Part shown: positions 1-9,977 of the stretch, one piece after another
How positions within the stretch are numbered: position 1 is the first letter of the stretch
Layout: each line of letters begins with the position of its first letter
Made by a program: the position numbers and the translations under genes
The notes under the pieces: model-generated
Database searches by the model: none
Told to the model about the DNA's origin: nothing
What the model saw: only the letters and a program-made list of their open reading frames with translations
Source of the DNA: Phenylobacterium conjunctum
GTDB lineage: Bacteria; Pseudomonadota; Alphaproteobacteria; Caulobacterales; Caulobacteraceae
Assembly: GCF_042679085.1 (NCBI RefSeq)
Contig: NZ_JBHTLQ010000017.1
Coordinates: forward strand, 18,514 to 82,513
Reading direction: 5' to 3'
Length of the DNA stretch: 64,000 nt

Positions 1-852
1 CCCTGGGACCCCTTCCTGACCAGCCATCCGGCAACCGATTGCACGCCCGTCGACAACATCGCCACGCCGACCGGACCTGTCAGTGTGCAGGGGTTCGTCC
101 TGCCCCATCGGGACCAGCTGGATGAGGAGACTTGGCGACGCGCGGCCGGGCCGGCGGGGTGGACCTCGCAGCAGGGATTTTACGTCTACCGCAATGACCG
201 CCTCCTAGTGTCGGGCGGGTGGCTTGGACTTGGCGAACCCCGCCTCTGGACGCGGGAGGAGCCATACAAGCTGGCGCGACTCTGGGTGTCCTTCACCAAT
301 GCGGCCGACGCGGATTGGGGCGTGGACATCCGAAAATCGCTTGCGCGTCCCCCGCGTCAGGTGCGCCCTAGGCTCACCGACCTAGCCGAGACCGTCAGGC
401 GCGACGCCCGGCGGGTCTTCGCGCATCGGGGCTCGTATGGGCGTTCGGCGGCCAATCCCGAGCTCACGCCAGCCTGGACTGCCGGAGCAGCCTCAGGTCC
501 GTCCTATCGTATCAACCGCGAGCATCCCGCAGTGGGGCGCATCCGAGACATGCTCGGCCCGAACAGCGCGTCCCTCGAGGATCTTCTGCGCGTGCTCGAA
601 AGGACCGTACCGGTCCAGCGTATCTGGCTCGACGCCGTCGAGGCGGGTGACGTCGGCTCGGCCGGGCCGGAGATTCCGCCGGAGGAGGAGGAGGCGCTCA
701 AGGAAATGGCGCGGGCGCTCTACCGGCATATGACCGAGACGATCAGGCTAGTTCCCGAGGTCGCCCGGCGTCGACTGCTCGGGACCGACCCCTTTCAGAC
801 CTGTCCGGCGATCGTGGAGAGCGCCATCGCGGATCTCGTGGAGAAGAAATGA
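1..852 (+). CDS. MutL/MORC-like GHKL ATPase, C-terminal part (5'-truncated by window edge)
   Basis: The frame is open from base 1 to the stop at 850-852, so the true start lies upstream; 283 residues are visible. The GHKL ATP-binding motifs are therefore not in view. What is seen is the post-ATPase S5/transducer-like part: GFYVYRNDRLLVSGGW followed by KLARLWVSFTNAADADWGVD and a lysine-containing IRKSLARPP, which is the pattern seen in MORC-type ATPases. The C-terminus is helical and acidic. The stop overlaps the next start by 4 bp (ATGA), indicating translational coupling with the Z1 helicase. In the known MutL-Z1-DUF4420-AIPR restriction/defence clusters this ATPase is the first of the four core subunits. 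A GTG at 85 is internal and not a credible start. Confidence 0.8.
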   Translation, partial: PWDPFLTSHPATDCTPVDNIATPTGPVSVQGFVLPHRDQLDEETWRRAAGPAGWTSQQGFYVYRNDRLLVSGGWLGLGEPRLWTREEPYKLARLWVSFTNAADADWGVDIRKSLARPPRQVRPRLTDLAETVRRDARRVFAHRGSYGRSAANPELTPAWTAGAASGPSYRINREHPAVGRIRDMLGPNSASLEDLLRVLERTVPVQRIWLDAVEAGDVGSAGPEIPPEEEEALKEMARALYRHMTETIRLVPEVARRRLLGTDPFQTCPAIVESAIADLVEKK

Positions 853-3701
853 GGAAATCTGACGACCAGGCCGCGCTCGAGTTCGCGCAGACCCTGCTTC
901 AGAACGAGCTCAATGGCGACGAGCCGCTGACGGTCTCCGGCATCGCTGCGGTGCTTGACCGCGTACTGGCCATGAACCCACGCTGGCAGACGTCAGTCGA
1001 TCGCGAGGGCGTGCTGCGGGAGCTCGAGACGCGGTTCAGCGTCTGGATCGGACGAACAAGGGTTTTGGAGGACAATAGCGATCACGAAGCTTGGCTGACC
1101 GAGGATCGCAAGTCGGGGTGGCGTCTGTGGCCCCGTTATCGGCAGTATCTCGAACAGACCTGGGCCCCGGCGGCGATCGGGGGACTGGAGGACGCCACCG
1201 ACGACATCCTCGGCCGCCTCGAGGACCCGGCGCGCCCCGGCATCTGGGACAGGCGCGGCCTTGTTGTCGGCCATGTTCAGTCAGGCAAGACATCCAACTA
1301 CACCGGGCTGATCTGCAAGGCCGCTGACGCGGGTTACAAGGTTGTCATCGTCCTGGCCGGGATCCACAAGAACCTGCGCAGTCAGACCCAGATGCGTCTG
1401 GACGAGGGCTTTCTAGGCTATGAGACCTCACCACAGCGCGATCCCACGGCGCTGGCCTCGATCGGGGTCGGTCTGATCGACTCTGATCATGCGATACGGC
1501 CCGACTACGTGACGAACAGGGCCGACAATGGCGATTTCCGGCTCGCCGCCGCTCAGCACATGGGGATCAGTCCAGGCGGACGACCGCTGCTGTTCGTCGT
1601 GAAGAAGAACAAGACGGTCCTCAAGAACATCATTTCCTGGGTCGACGGCCTTTTGAACGGGCGTACGGCCATGGACGTGCCGCTGCTGCTGGTGGATGAC
1701 GAGGCGGACCACGCCAGCGTGGATACGCGTGAGATGGCCGTCGATGAGGACGGCCGACCCGATCCGGAGCACGCGCCGGCGGTCATCAACGGTCTGATCA
1801 GAAGTCTCCTGAAGCGGTTCGACCGTTCCGCCTATGTCGGTTACACCGCGACGCCCTTCGCCAACATCTTCATACATGACGGAGCGCGAACCGAGGCCGA
1901 AGGGGAGGACCTCTTCCCACGGAGCTTCATCATCAACCTCCCGGCCGCCTCAAACTACGATGGTCCGGTACGCATTTTCGGGCTGGAACCATCTTCCGAC
2001 GACCCAGCAGGTCAACCAGGCCTGCCGCTTGTCCGTATCATCCGGGACCATGCCGCATCGGACAGTCCGGATGAACGCAACGGCTGGATGCCCCCTGTGC
2101 ACCGCAACGGCTTCACCGTCCTGCATGAAGGCGCTGCCCAGGTTCCCCCCTCGCTGCGGGAGGCGATTCTAGCATTCCTACTCACCTGCGCCGCCAGACG
2201 TGTTCGTGGACAGGTTGCTGTCCACAATTCCATGCTGGTTCACGTCACTCGGTTCACCAGCGTCCAGCGGCAGGTTCGAGACCAGGTGGAGAAGGAACTG
2301 GCCGCGATCGTGAACCGCCTTAGGCTGGGGCGGGGCGGCGATGAGGTGCGCCATGAGCTCCGGGCGCTCTGGGAGCGGGATTTCCTGCCCACGACGGAGC
2401 AGGTCGCGGCTGTGCTGCCGGAGCGCACCTTCACTCCCGTCATCTGGGAGGAGGTGGACGCCGTACTTCCCAGCGTCGCCGCTGACATTCACGTCAAGGA
2501 AATCAACGGGAGCGCTCGTGATGTGCTCGATTATGAGGTCCATCGAGCCACCGGCTTCAACGTCATCGCGATCGGCGGCGACAAGCTGGCACGGGGCCTG
2601 ACGCTGGAGGGTCTGAGCGTCAGCTATTTCCTGCGGGCGGCGCGCATGTACGATACGCTGATGCAGATGGGGCGATGGTTCGGTTTCAGACCGGGTTACC
2701 TGGACCTCTGCCGCCTCTACACCACTTCGGACCTGGAGGAATGGTTCGGTCACGTGACCGAAGCCTCAGAAGAGCTGCGTCGCGAGTTCGATCACATGCA
2801 CTCGGTGGGAGGCAGTCCGAAGGACTATGGTCTGAGGGTACGTGCACACCCGACCCTCATGGTGACTTCCAGGGTCAAGATGAGGAATTCCACCACGCTG
2901 GATCTCATCTTCTCCGGGGCGCTGCAGGAGACTGTGGTTTTCCACCGCGACGCTGGCGTCCTGAACGGAAATCTGGAGTTGACCGAGGCGTTCCTGCGCA
3001 GCCTCGGCCCGACCCCCCAGGGGGTGCGGCAGGATCGCCCCAACGGAACCTCGCACGACTGGGAGGCTGCGCGACGATGGACCTCTGTGCCGGGCGAACA
3101 GGTCGCGGACTACCTCGAACGATACGCTACGCACCCGACCGCCGTCAGAATGAACGCCCGGCTGCTTGCCGACTACACGCGCATGCAGCTGGCCGACGGA
3201 TGCCTGACGCACTGGGACGTGGTGCTGCTGGGCGGTAGCGTGGAGCCCGCGGTGCCGGTGGCCGGTCTGGCGACTCCGCTGGTCCTGCGCAGCCTGAATC
3301 CTCGCATCCCACTGCCCCAGCAGAAGTCCGAAGGTCGTGTGGTGATCCGAAGGCTGCTGGCCCCACGCGACGAGGCGATCGACCTTGATGCAACCGCGTG
3401 GGCCAAGGCCCTTAGGATCACAATCGGCGACTTCGAAGCCGATGCAGGGCGATCGCCCAGGCGGCGCTCTGCGCCTGATTCCCCGTCCGGCCCCGCACTC
3501 CGACGCGTCCGGGGGCAGCTGGCTCCGGAGCGTGGCCTTCTGCTGATTTATCCGCTGACGACAGTTGATTGGGATTTGAAGGGTCATGCGCGACCAGCGA
3601 TCGGGATCGGTGTCAGCTTTCCGGAGACAGCCGGCGCGCGCCCGGTCCGCTACAGCGTCAATAACATCTACTGGGATCAGGAATACGGAGAGGTCGCGTG
3701 A
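849..3701 (+). CDS. Z1 domain-containing superfamily II helicase-like protein
   Basis: This 950-residue protein has the length and motifs of the Z1 family, SF2-type ATPases known almost only from MutL/AIPR restriction-like operons. Visible motifs are a Walker A GHVQSGKTSNY (about residues 139-149), a Walker B-like LLLVDDEADHAS (about 279-290), the YTATPFANIFI motif (about 331-341), GGDKLARGLTLEGL (about 576-589) and the arginine-finger region MQMGRWFGFRPGY (about 605-617). It probably translocates or remodels DNA, but no substrate has been shown by the sequence. It overlaps its upstream neighbour by 4 bp and the downstream PD-(D/E)XK gene by 4 bp, so the four genes are one translationally coupled operon. 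Confidence 0.92.
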   Translation: MRKSDDQAALEFAQTLLQNELNGDEPLTVSGIAAVLDRVLAMNPRWQTSVDREGVLRELETRFSVWIGRTRVLEDNSDHEAWLTEDRKSGWRLWPRYRQYLEQTWAPAAIGGLEDATDDILGRLEDPARPGIWDRRGLVVGHVQSGKTSNYTGLICKAADAGYKVVIVLAGIHKNLRSQTQMRLDEGFLGYETSPQRDPTALASIGVGLIDSDHAIRPDYVTNRADNGDFRLAAAQHMGISPGGRPLLFVVKKNKTVLKNIISWVDGLLNGRTAMDVPLLLVDDEADHASVDTREMAVDEDGRPDPEHAPAVINGLIRSLLKRFDRSAYVGYTATPFANIFIHDGARTEAEGEDLFPRSFIINLPAASNYDGPVRIFGLEPSSDDPAGQPGLPLVRIIRDHAASDSPDERNGWMPPVHRNGFTVLHEGAAQVPPSLREAILAFLLTCAARRVRGQVAVHNSMLVHVTRFTSVQRQVRDQVEKELAAIVNRLRLGRGGDEVRHELRALWERDFLPTTEQVAAVLPERTFTPVIWEEVDAVLPSVAADIHVKEINGSARDVLDYEVHRATGFNVIAIGGDKLARGLTLEGLSVSYFLRAARMYDTLMQMGRWFGFRPGYLDLCRLYTTSDLEEWFGHVTEASEELRREFDHMHSVGGSPKDYGLRVRAHPTLMVTSRVKMRNSTTLDLIFSGALQETVVFHRDAGVLNGNLELTEAFLRSLGPTPQGVRQDRPNGTSHDWEAARRWTSVPGEQVADYLERYATHPTAVRMNARLLADYTRMQLADGCLTHWDVVLLGGSVEPAVPVAGLATPLVLRSLNPRIPLPQQKSEGRVVIRRLLAPRDEAIDLDATAWAKALRITIGDFEADAGRSPRRRSAPDSPSGPALRRVRGQLAPERGLLLIYPLTTVDWDLKGHARPAIGIGVSFPETAGARPVRYSVNNIYWDQEYGEVA

Positions 3702-4711
3702 GCGGGCTCGAAGCCGCCTGGACCATCCTGGAGGACGAGCCGCGCAGTCGCAGCGGCTGGTACTCCCGCCGCATTCTGCCCGAAGCCGCCTGCGTTATAC
3801 GGGCCGGACTGCGTGAGCCGGTCGGGACAAGGGCCCTGCTACTGGAGGTTCCCGCCGGGGCCGTGCCGACCGGGACGGAATGGCCCGAGTGCGTAGGTTT
3901 CGTCGTAGGTCCTGAGATGATGGTGCCAGGTCCTGGCGGGGCCGTACGCATCTGCCTGGAGGAACGGTCGCCGCTTTGGCGGGAGCTCTTCACGGTAATG
4001 GCGACGCAGGTGTCGCAGCACATCGCACAGGCCGCTGGCCCGCCAGCCGCCGTGGCGATCCTGCTATCTCGTTTGGCGGCGTGGCAGCGGTTCATGTCGG
4101 AGAACGGTCCAGGCCCGCTTTCCGAAGAGGCGCGGACGGGGCTGGTGGCCGAGTTGCTCTTCCTGGAGCGGGAAGTCCTGACGATTCTGCCTGTCGCCGA
4201 GGCGTTGGCCGCCTGGCAGGGCCCGTCGAAGGCTCCCCAGGACTTCCGCTTCCCAGCTGGGCTCGTTGAGGTGAAGGGATCGACCGCGGCCGCGCCAGCC
4301 TCCTTCCGCGTGGCCAATCTGGAGCAGCTGTCCGGTGCTGGGGGGCTTCCGGTGCTGCTGTGTCATCTCTCCATGAGCCTGGCGGGCGTCACCGCAAGGA
4401 CGTTGCCGGAGATAGTGGATGAGCTGCGTGCGCTCGCCGAGCGTGCCGGCGCGGCCACCAGCCACCGGCTCGAAGACCTCCTTTTCCAGGCGGGATATCT
4501 GGACGCCCACATCTCTTCCTATCGCACGCCCGCCTACGAGGTACGGGCTCTGACGCGCTACTTGGTCAGTGAGGGGTTTCCCAGGCTCACCCCCGAAACC
4601 GTCCCGCCGGGCGTCAGCGCGGCAACCTACATGGTGTCGCTTTCAGCCTGTGCGCCCTACGAGGTCGATGCCACCAGGGCCGCGCTGATCATCGGGAGTC
4701 CGAATGTCTGA
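3698..4711 (+). CDS. PD-(D/E)XK motif protein (DUF4420 family)
   Basis: A 337-residue protein starting at GTG (3698) inside the stop of the Z1 gene. The nuclease-fold signature is visible: a helix with an acidic residue, GLVAELLFLE (about residues 148-157), followed by QDFRFPAGLVEVKGS (about 181-195), which supplies the D and E-x-K of the PD-(D/E)XK core. DUF4420 proteins occur in the same operons as Z1 and AIPR proteins and are taken to be the DNA-cleaving subunit; that role is inferred from fold and context. It ends by overlapping the AIPR start by 8 bp. Nothing suggests truncation. Confidence 0.88.
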   Translation: MSGLEAAWTILEDEPRSRSGWYSRRILPEAACVIRAGLREPVGTRALLLEVPAGAVPTGTEWPECVGFVVGPEMMVPGPGGAVRICLEERSPLWRELFTVMATQVSQHIAQAAGPPAAVAILLSRLAAWQRFMSENGPGPLSEEARTGLVAELLFLEREVLTILPVAEALAAWQGPSKAPQDFRFPAGLVEVKGSTAAAPASFRVANLEQLSGAGGLPVLLCHLSMSLAGVTARTLPEIVDELRALAERAGAATSHRLEDLLFQAGYLDAHISSYRTPAYEVRALTRYLVSEGFPRLTPETVPPGVSAATYMVSLSACAPYEVDATRAALIIGSPNV

Positions 4712-6785
4712 TCTCGAAGGCTTCGTCGCCGAATTCAATGCGGAGCTGCTGAACCGCGCAAGCGGCGGCGATGGAGTGGTGCCCGACTTCAAGGAAAACG
4801 TCTTCACGGACATGATGATCGAAGCGCTCTCCGACCAGGTCGGAATCGTGGAGAACGCCGTCACCACCTATTTCGAAGGCGTTGTCGGGCGCGGACGCAG
4901 CAAGATCAACGGCTACGCGGTCTCCGACGACGAGGACTCCCTCGACCTCTTCGTCAGCATATTCCTGGGAGCGGCGAGCCCACAGAAGGTTGCGGCGGAG
5001 GATGTGAGGAAGGCCCTCGAACAGGCGGTGCGCTATTTCCGGGGTGCCGTCGAGGGGCTGCATCGTACGCTTGAACCGGCCAGCGACCGCTATGCGATGA
5101 CGGCGCGGATCGCCGAGCTCGCCAGCGGTATCAGTCGCGTCCGCGTGTTCGTGCTCACAGACGGCGTGACCGGCATGACGCGGGCCTCGATCCCCGCCCA
5201 GAGGGTCGGAAGCGTGGAGCTGCGCTTCGAGGTGTGGGATATCGAGAGGCTGAGCCGGGCGGTCGCCCACGGCCGCCCGCAGGCCGAGATCGACGTGGAT
5301 CTGGACGAGATAGGAGGTCCCATCGCCTGCGTCGCCCTGCCGGACGCCGAGGCCGACTATTCAGCCTATCTTATGATCATCCCGGGACAGGTGTTGTTCC
5401 AGCTCTACGAGCTCTACGGTTCACAGCTGCTGGAAAGGAACGTGCGGTCGTTCCTGCAGGCCAAGGGAAAGGTAAACCGCGGCATCCGCGACACCATCCG
5501 AAACGAGCCTCACAGGTTCATGGCCTACAACAACGGGATTTCCATGACCGCCGAGGTGGTGGAGACCACGACACTGCCGACCGGCCAGACGGCTGTACGG
5601 CGTATCCGGGGGCTTCAGATCGTCAACGGCGGGCAGACCTCATCCTCCATCCACCGCGCCGCCAAGCAGGACAAGGCAGACCTCTCGGGGGTCTATGTGC
5701 AGGCCAAGCTCACTGTTGTGGCGCCCGATCTCATCGACACCCTAGCCCCGCGGATAGCGGAATTCGCCAATACACAGAATCCGATCCAGATGGCCGACTT
5801 CTCGGCCAACGACCCCTTCCATATTGAGATCGAGCGGCTCGCCAACCAAATATGGATCCCCGGCGAACAGGGCCGGTGGTTCTATGAGCGGGCCCGGGGG
5901 CAATATCTCGTGGCGCTGGCGAACGAGGGTCGCACGGAGGCGCTCGCCCGCCGCTTCCGGGAGCGCACGCCGGTGCATCGCAGATTCGGGAAGCTGGAGC
6001 TCGGAAAATACCTCAACGCCTGGGATCAGCTGCCTCACCAGGTGGCCCTGGGCGGTCAGAAGAACTTCGTGCTGTTCATGCAACGGCTCCGCGAGACGCG
6101 GGCCCGTTCGTGGAAGCCTGATGACGCCTTCTTCCGCGATCTCGTGGCTAAGGGCATACTATTCGAATCGACAGCTCGCATCGTCAAGCGGGAGCCCTTC
6201 GAGGGGCACCGATCTCAGATCCTGCCCTACACTGTATCTGCGGTCGCCTTCGTGTCGGGCGACATGCTTGACCTCGGGCATATCTGGCGGGAACAGCGTC
6301 TTTCCGCAGAGCTCGAGGAGCTCATCCGCAGATGGACCCACATCATCGCCGACGCGATCCGCGAGACCGCAGGCGGGCGCGACATCGGGGAATGGTGCAA
6401 GAAGGCTGACTGCTGGAAGGCTGTACGACAGGCCACATTCGAACTGCCAGACCCGCCACCTCCGGAATTCTCCCAAACAGTAAGAATCGCAGGTGGTTGG
6501 GGCGCTTCACCACAGGAGGATCGGGTCGCCCTCAGCCCAGACGAGATGGACGCGATCCGCCAGTGCAGGCTGATCGACGCGGCGGACTGGATCAGGATGG
6601 TCGAGTGGGGCATGCAGACCGGGCGTCTGGACCTGCGACAACGCGAGATCGCCGCCGAGATGGCGTCCATGGCGGCCGGCGGATGGCCCGCTGGCCGTCT
6701 AACCGGCAAGCGGGCGTTACGGGCGCGTCCCGTCATCGTTATGGCCATTGAAGGGGGGGCGCTCGACCCGGAACGGGCGGGTTGA
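4704..6785 (+). CDS. AIPR family protein
   Basis: A 693-residue AIPR (abortive infection phage resistance) protein. The family signature is clear: FMAYNNGISMTAEV at about residues 272-285 and GLQIVNGGQTSSSIHRA at about 304-320, with ANTQNPIQMADFSANDPFH at about 352-370. AIPR proteins take their name from plasmid-borne abortive-infection genes, and they are the last core member of the MutL-Z1-DUF4420 clusters; the biochemical activity is not settled. It overlaps the PD-(D/E)XK gene by 8 bp and is the last gene of the operon. Its stop is one base from the end of the convergent sigma-like gene, leaving no room for a conventional terminator between them. Confidence 0.9.
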   Translation: MSDLEGFVAEFNAELLNRASGGDGVVPDFKENVFTDMMIEALSDQVGIVENAVTTYFEGVVGRGRSKINGYAVSDDEDSLDLFVSIFLGAASPQKVAAEDVRKALEQAVRYFRGAVEGLHRTLEPASDRYAMTARIAELASGISRVRVFVLTDGVTGMTRASIPAQRVGSVELRFEVWDIERLSRAVAHGRPQAEIDVDLDEIGGPIACVALPDAEADYSAYLMIIPGQVLFQLYELYGSQLLERNVRSFLQAKGKVNRGIRDTIRNEPHRFMAYNNGISMTAEVVETTTLPTGQTAVRRIRGLQIVNGGQTSSSIHRAAKQDKADLSGVYVQAKLTVVAPDLIDTLAPRIAEFANTQNPIQMADFSANDPFHIEIERLANQIWIPGEQGRWFYERARGQYLVALANEGRTEALARRFRERTPVHRRFGKLELGKYLNAWDQLPHQVALGGQKNFVLFMQRLRETRARSWKPDDAFFRDLVAKGILFESTARIVKREPFEGHRSQILPYTVSAVAFVSGDMLDLGHIWREQRLSAELEELIRRWTHIIADAIRETAGGRDIGEWCKKADCWKAVRQATFELPDPPPPEFSQTVRIAGGWGASPQEDRVALSPDEMDAIRQCRLIDAADWIRMVEWGMQTGRLDLRQREIAAEMASMAAGGWPAGRLTGKRALRARPVIVMAIEGGALDPERAG

Positions 6786-6786
6786 A

Positions 6787-9700
6787 CTAGTCGAGCGCCG
6801 AGAAGAGCCGATCCCACTCGTCCGACCCGAACAAATCCTCGGCGCCGTCCAGAGCGCGGACAACCGACCGCGGAACGTGGGGTGACGGAGCGCCGCCGGC
6901 CGCGATCGCATCGAGGAGACCATGCACCTCCTCGGGCGTCGCCCATGGCACGTTCGCCGCACCGTGCCTCGCGCGGTCGAGGAGAGTGACCATCACGTCG
7001 TCGGTCCAGTCAAGCCGACCCGTCGCGTACTTGCTTGCGGCCATCCCGACCAGCATATCGCCAACCACCTCCGAGGCAGGATGATGCAGCTGCCAGTCCT
7101 CAGGAGCACGGACTGCGCCTGCGGCGGCGAGAATAGCCAGAAGATCCGCAGAGCTTTGGGCACCCGAGGCCGCGTGCGCCAGCCGCCCCGCTAGAATCCA
7201 CCCCATGCCGCCCAGCCTTTGGATGAGCACCAGACTGCTCAACACCTCGTCGGCGGTAGGGGGATCGTCGCCTAGACGACGTCGCCGTTCCGTCGGCATC
7301 GACCACACGCCATGCAGACGCTTCAGACGTCGCCATTCCAGCCGCTCCTGCTCAGGCACTGGCCACGCTGTCGGATCGACCTCGGCCAACAACGAGCGGA
7401 ACACCTCGTCCTCGGCCCCGTCCCGGGCCCAGACGCAGATCGCGTGTTCAAATTCCGCGGTCCAGGCGGGATAGAGCCCGCGGCCCTGGCCGGAGCGCGC
7501 GGCGCGAGCGTAGGCGCGCGCATGGCTTAAGCTGAGGAGCGCAGGCCCTGTCACCAGCCGGCGAGCGCCACGAATGTCCCACGCTCCGGGCGCAACGCGC
7601 AGATAAATTGGACTGCCGAGCAGGGTGGGGCCGACGCTTGCAGCGGAGAACTCCGGAAAGCTGTCCCGAATACTGTCGCGGAGATCCACGTGCCGCATGG
7701 GGCCGCTCTCGCGAAGAGTGTCCTGAAGCCGGGCCGCCAGGGTTCCGGGTTCAGCCTGACGCGGGAACGCGGCGTGGCTGGTGTCCGGCAGACGGCCGGT
7801 GTCCGTTAAGCCTTCGACCGCCGGCAGCACCAGCCACCAGTGGTCGACGAGATGATGGAACAAGTGTGAGGCCTCACCCAGCTGTGTCAGCACCATCCGC
7901 GGAGAACGATCGTCCTCGTGATCCGCAGCCTCGTCCAGCTCGACCAAGCGCCAGACGTCCACGATGGCGCCATCGGCAGCTTCCATGGCCATCCTGTGCA
8001 GCCGGCCGATCCGCCGGGCCTTCGCGCCCAGGTGACCACGATGGAGGTAGCCTTGGTGCAGACGTATGCCTTGCAACAGCGGCACCGCCGCCTCCACCGT
8101 TTCGGGTTGAAGGTTGGTCCCGGCGCATGCATCGGCGAGCGGACGCGGCAAGTGCGCTGAGGCCAGCCACACTTCCAGCGTAAGGACCGCTGCGTCGAGA
8201 TCGCGGGCGGACCGGCCGGGTGCAAGCCAGCCGGCTCGGCTTTGCACCGCCTCTGCCTGCAGCCAGCCTCGGATATCCCCATGGACCACATCGATCGCCA
8301 GCAGAAGCCAGGGGGGCAGCTGCGCCGCCCTAGCCGCAGCCCCAGGCAGAGGGACGAGGTCGGCGCCGTCGGCCAGCGTCTCCCATATCTGTCCGCGCTG
8401 CGCCGCGAGCCATGTCTCGAAGGTGTCTCGCCAGGGACGCTTGGCGAGCACGCCCAGCGCCTTCTTCTCAACTTGGCGCACCCTTTCCCGGGTTACGCCC
8501 GCAATGCGTCCCATCTCCTCGAGCGTGCGCGGCGGCTCTCCCGAAAGCCCGTAGCGGCCTTCAAGGACAAACCGGTGTTTCGCTGAGAGGGCCTCCACGG
8601 CCTCCTGAACGAGGTCGAAGGGCTCGACCCTCACAGTGACGAGCGGTCGCGACAAGTCCGGCTCAGCGCGGCCAGCGCCCCGCTCCAGGCGCCCGGGTCC
8701 GCCATCCTCCGCGGGCAGGCTGGCCCCAATGCGCTGAACCAGCAGGATGAGCTCCGCGATCGAGCGCCTGCCTAGGCCGTCCAACTTGCAGAGGCGTCGA
8801 TGAGCCTCATCCGGGTCGGCCCAGATGTCTGCCAAGGGCATCTCCGCAAGGCAGGGGTCGCCGCCAAGCCTGTTAGCGATGCGCACGGGTAGGTCCGCGT
8901 GGTCGGCGAGGTCGGCGACCGTACGCCCCTCCAGGACCGGGGGTGTGGATCGCTGCGACGGCTGCTCCACGGCCGCAGGTTCTGCGGGGAGCTGCAGTCG
9001 TCCCGTCGCATGCCCCTCGGCGAGACCGAGGAGCTCCCGCAAGCTATTGCGGCCGAGTTCAGGCACCTGCAGGATTTCTGCCTCCGTGAGGCGGCCTGAC
9101 AGGAGGTCATCCACCGTGTGAAGCTCGAAGAGGTCGCTTCGATGGGTGCAGTTCGTAAGCCGCGTCGATGCCCCTGCCGTCCGGATGAGCTCGCTCAAAG
9201 TGATATCCGGAATAGAGGCGTAGTCAGCGCTAACCGAGGAGGGAATAATTGCGATCGACTGGAGCAGACCCAGGGGATCGCCGCCAGCCAGCACCTGCCG
9301 GCGGTAGGCACCCACGCGCATCACAAGTTCGTTCCAGGTCGTGGGCCCGAAGGCCGGCAGGGCGAGAAAGAGCCGCTCCGTGTCGGCGTCCGCCTGGAAG
9401 TCGTTGACTGAGAGCTCGAAAGGCTTGGCGCCGACAGCGCGATTCTTCAGCCGGTTCGAACCGCTCGCGGCTACGAGTTCACCCAGCGTGGTGTTTCGCA
9501 GAATGGTCAGGGCCCGCTCAGCTGCGCCCATCGCAGGCGCGGGCGTCTCGGCCGCCACACTCTTCGCCGCATCTACAACCGGAGCGTCCTGCCCCGGGTT
9601 CTCGGCGCATCTCACCTCAGCACGGCTTTCACGGTCCGGCGCGCCGGGGTCGCTCATGTCCACTGCTTGCTGTTCGCCAGCCTCCGAAAAGGCGATCGGT

Positions 9701-9849
9701 GCCGGAGCGGCGGCCTGTAGGGCGGCGATGGGGGATCCGACCGGCGCCATCGGCTTGGCCGGCATGAATTCAGGCTTCCCTTGCTCGGCCCCCCTCGCGG
9801 GTTCAGCCAGTTCGCGCGCCACACCAAGGAGCCTGCGTAACCATTGCAT
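6787..9849 (-). CDS. Large sigma-70 region-4-like HTH protein with HhH/alphaCTD-like repeats
   Basis: I take the ATG at 9849 (MQWLRRLLGVARELAEP), giving 1020 residues; an open extension upstream is Gly/Arg-rich and unlike coding sequence. Three tandem segments of about 65 residues (roughly 115-180, 212-277, 308-377) each end in a helix-hairpin-helix-like turn such as LPAFGPTTWNEL, VPELGRNSLREL and LDGLGRRSIAEL, reminiscent of RNA polymerase alpha C-terminal domains. At about 418-468 there is a near-canonical sigma-70 region 4 helix-turn-helix (RYGLSGEPPRTLEEMGR, then TRERVRQVEKKAL). Further on, MRHVDLRDSIRDSFPEFS and following residues resemble a winged-helix (HARE-HTH-like) module. No regions 1-3 of a true sigma factor are present. 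Position between the AIPR operon and vsr suggests a DNA-binding subunit or regulator of the defence island; this is inference. Confidence 0.75.
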   Translation of the reverse strand: MQWLRRLLGVARELAEPARGAEQGKPEFMPAKPMAPVGSPIAALQAAAPAPIAFSEAGEQQAVDMSDPGAPDRESRAEVRCAENPGQDAPVVDAAKSVAAETPAPAMGAAERALTILRNTTLGELVAASGSNRLKNRAVGAKPFELSVNDFQADADTERLFLALPAFGPTTWNELVMRVGAYRRQVLAGGDPLGLLQSIAIIPSSVSADYASIPDITLSELIRTAGASTRLTNCTHRSDLFELHTVDDLLSGRLTEAEILQVPELGRNSLRELLGLAEGHATGRLQLPAEPAAVEQPSQRSTPPVLEGRTVADLADHADLPVRIANRLGGDPCLAEMPLADIWADPDEAHRRLCKLDGLGRRSIAELILLVQRIGASLPAEDGGPGRLERGAGRAEPDLSRPLVTVRVEPFDLVQEAVEALSAKHRFVLEGRYGLSGEPPRTLEEMGRIAGVTRERVRQVEKKALGVLAKRPWRDTFETWLAAQRGQIWETLADGADLVPLPGAAARAAQLPPWLLLAIDVVHGDIRGWLQAEAVQSRAGWLAPGRSARDLDAAVLTLEVWLASAHLPRPLADACAGTNLQPETVEAAVPLLQGIRLHQGYLHRGHLGAKARRIGRLHRMAMEAADGAIVDVWRLVELDEAADHEDDRSPRMVLTQLGEASHLFHHLVDHWWLVLPAVEGLTDTGRLPDTSHAAFPRQAEPGTLAARLQDTLRESGPMRHVDLRDSIRDSFPEFSAASVGPTLLGSPIYLRVAPGAWDIRGARRLVTGPALLSLSHARAYARAARSGQGRGLYPAWTAEFEHAICVWARDGAEDEVFRSLLAEVDPTAWPVPEQERLEWRRLKRLHGVWSMPTERRRRLGDDPPTADEVLSSLVLIQRLGGMGWILAGRLAHAASGAQSSADLLAILAAAGAVRAPEDWQLHHPASEVVGDMLVGMAASKYATGRLDWTDDVMVTLLDRARHGAANVPWATPEEVHGLLDAIAAGGAPSPHVPRSVVRALDGAEDLFGSDEWDRLFSALD

Positions 9850-9977
9850 CTGCTGAGTGTCCCCCTTGCGCTCGCCAAAGTAGCGGGTTCCGGGGGCTCG
9901 ATGCCAGCACGACCTGCCGTGGATGGAACCCGACCCTTTGGGGGACATGGCGGCGCGTCACACGCTATCAGGTCACC
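9850..9977. promoter_or_regulatory. Divergent intergenic region between sigma-like gene and vsr
   Basis: 128 bp separate the divergent starts and must hold both promoters. On the minus strand an AAGGGGG run lies about a dozen bases before the sigma-like ATG. I see no convincing paired -35/-10 boxes or palindromic operator here. Confidence 0.3.
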
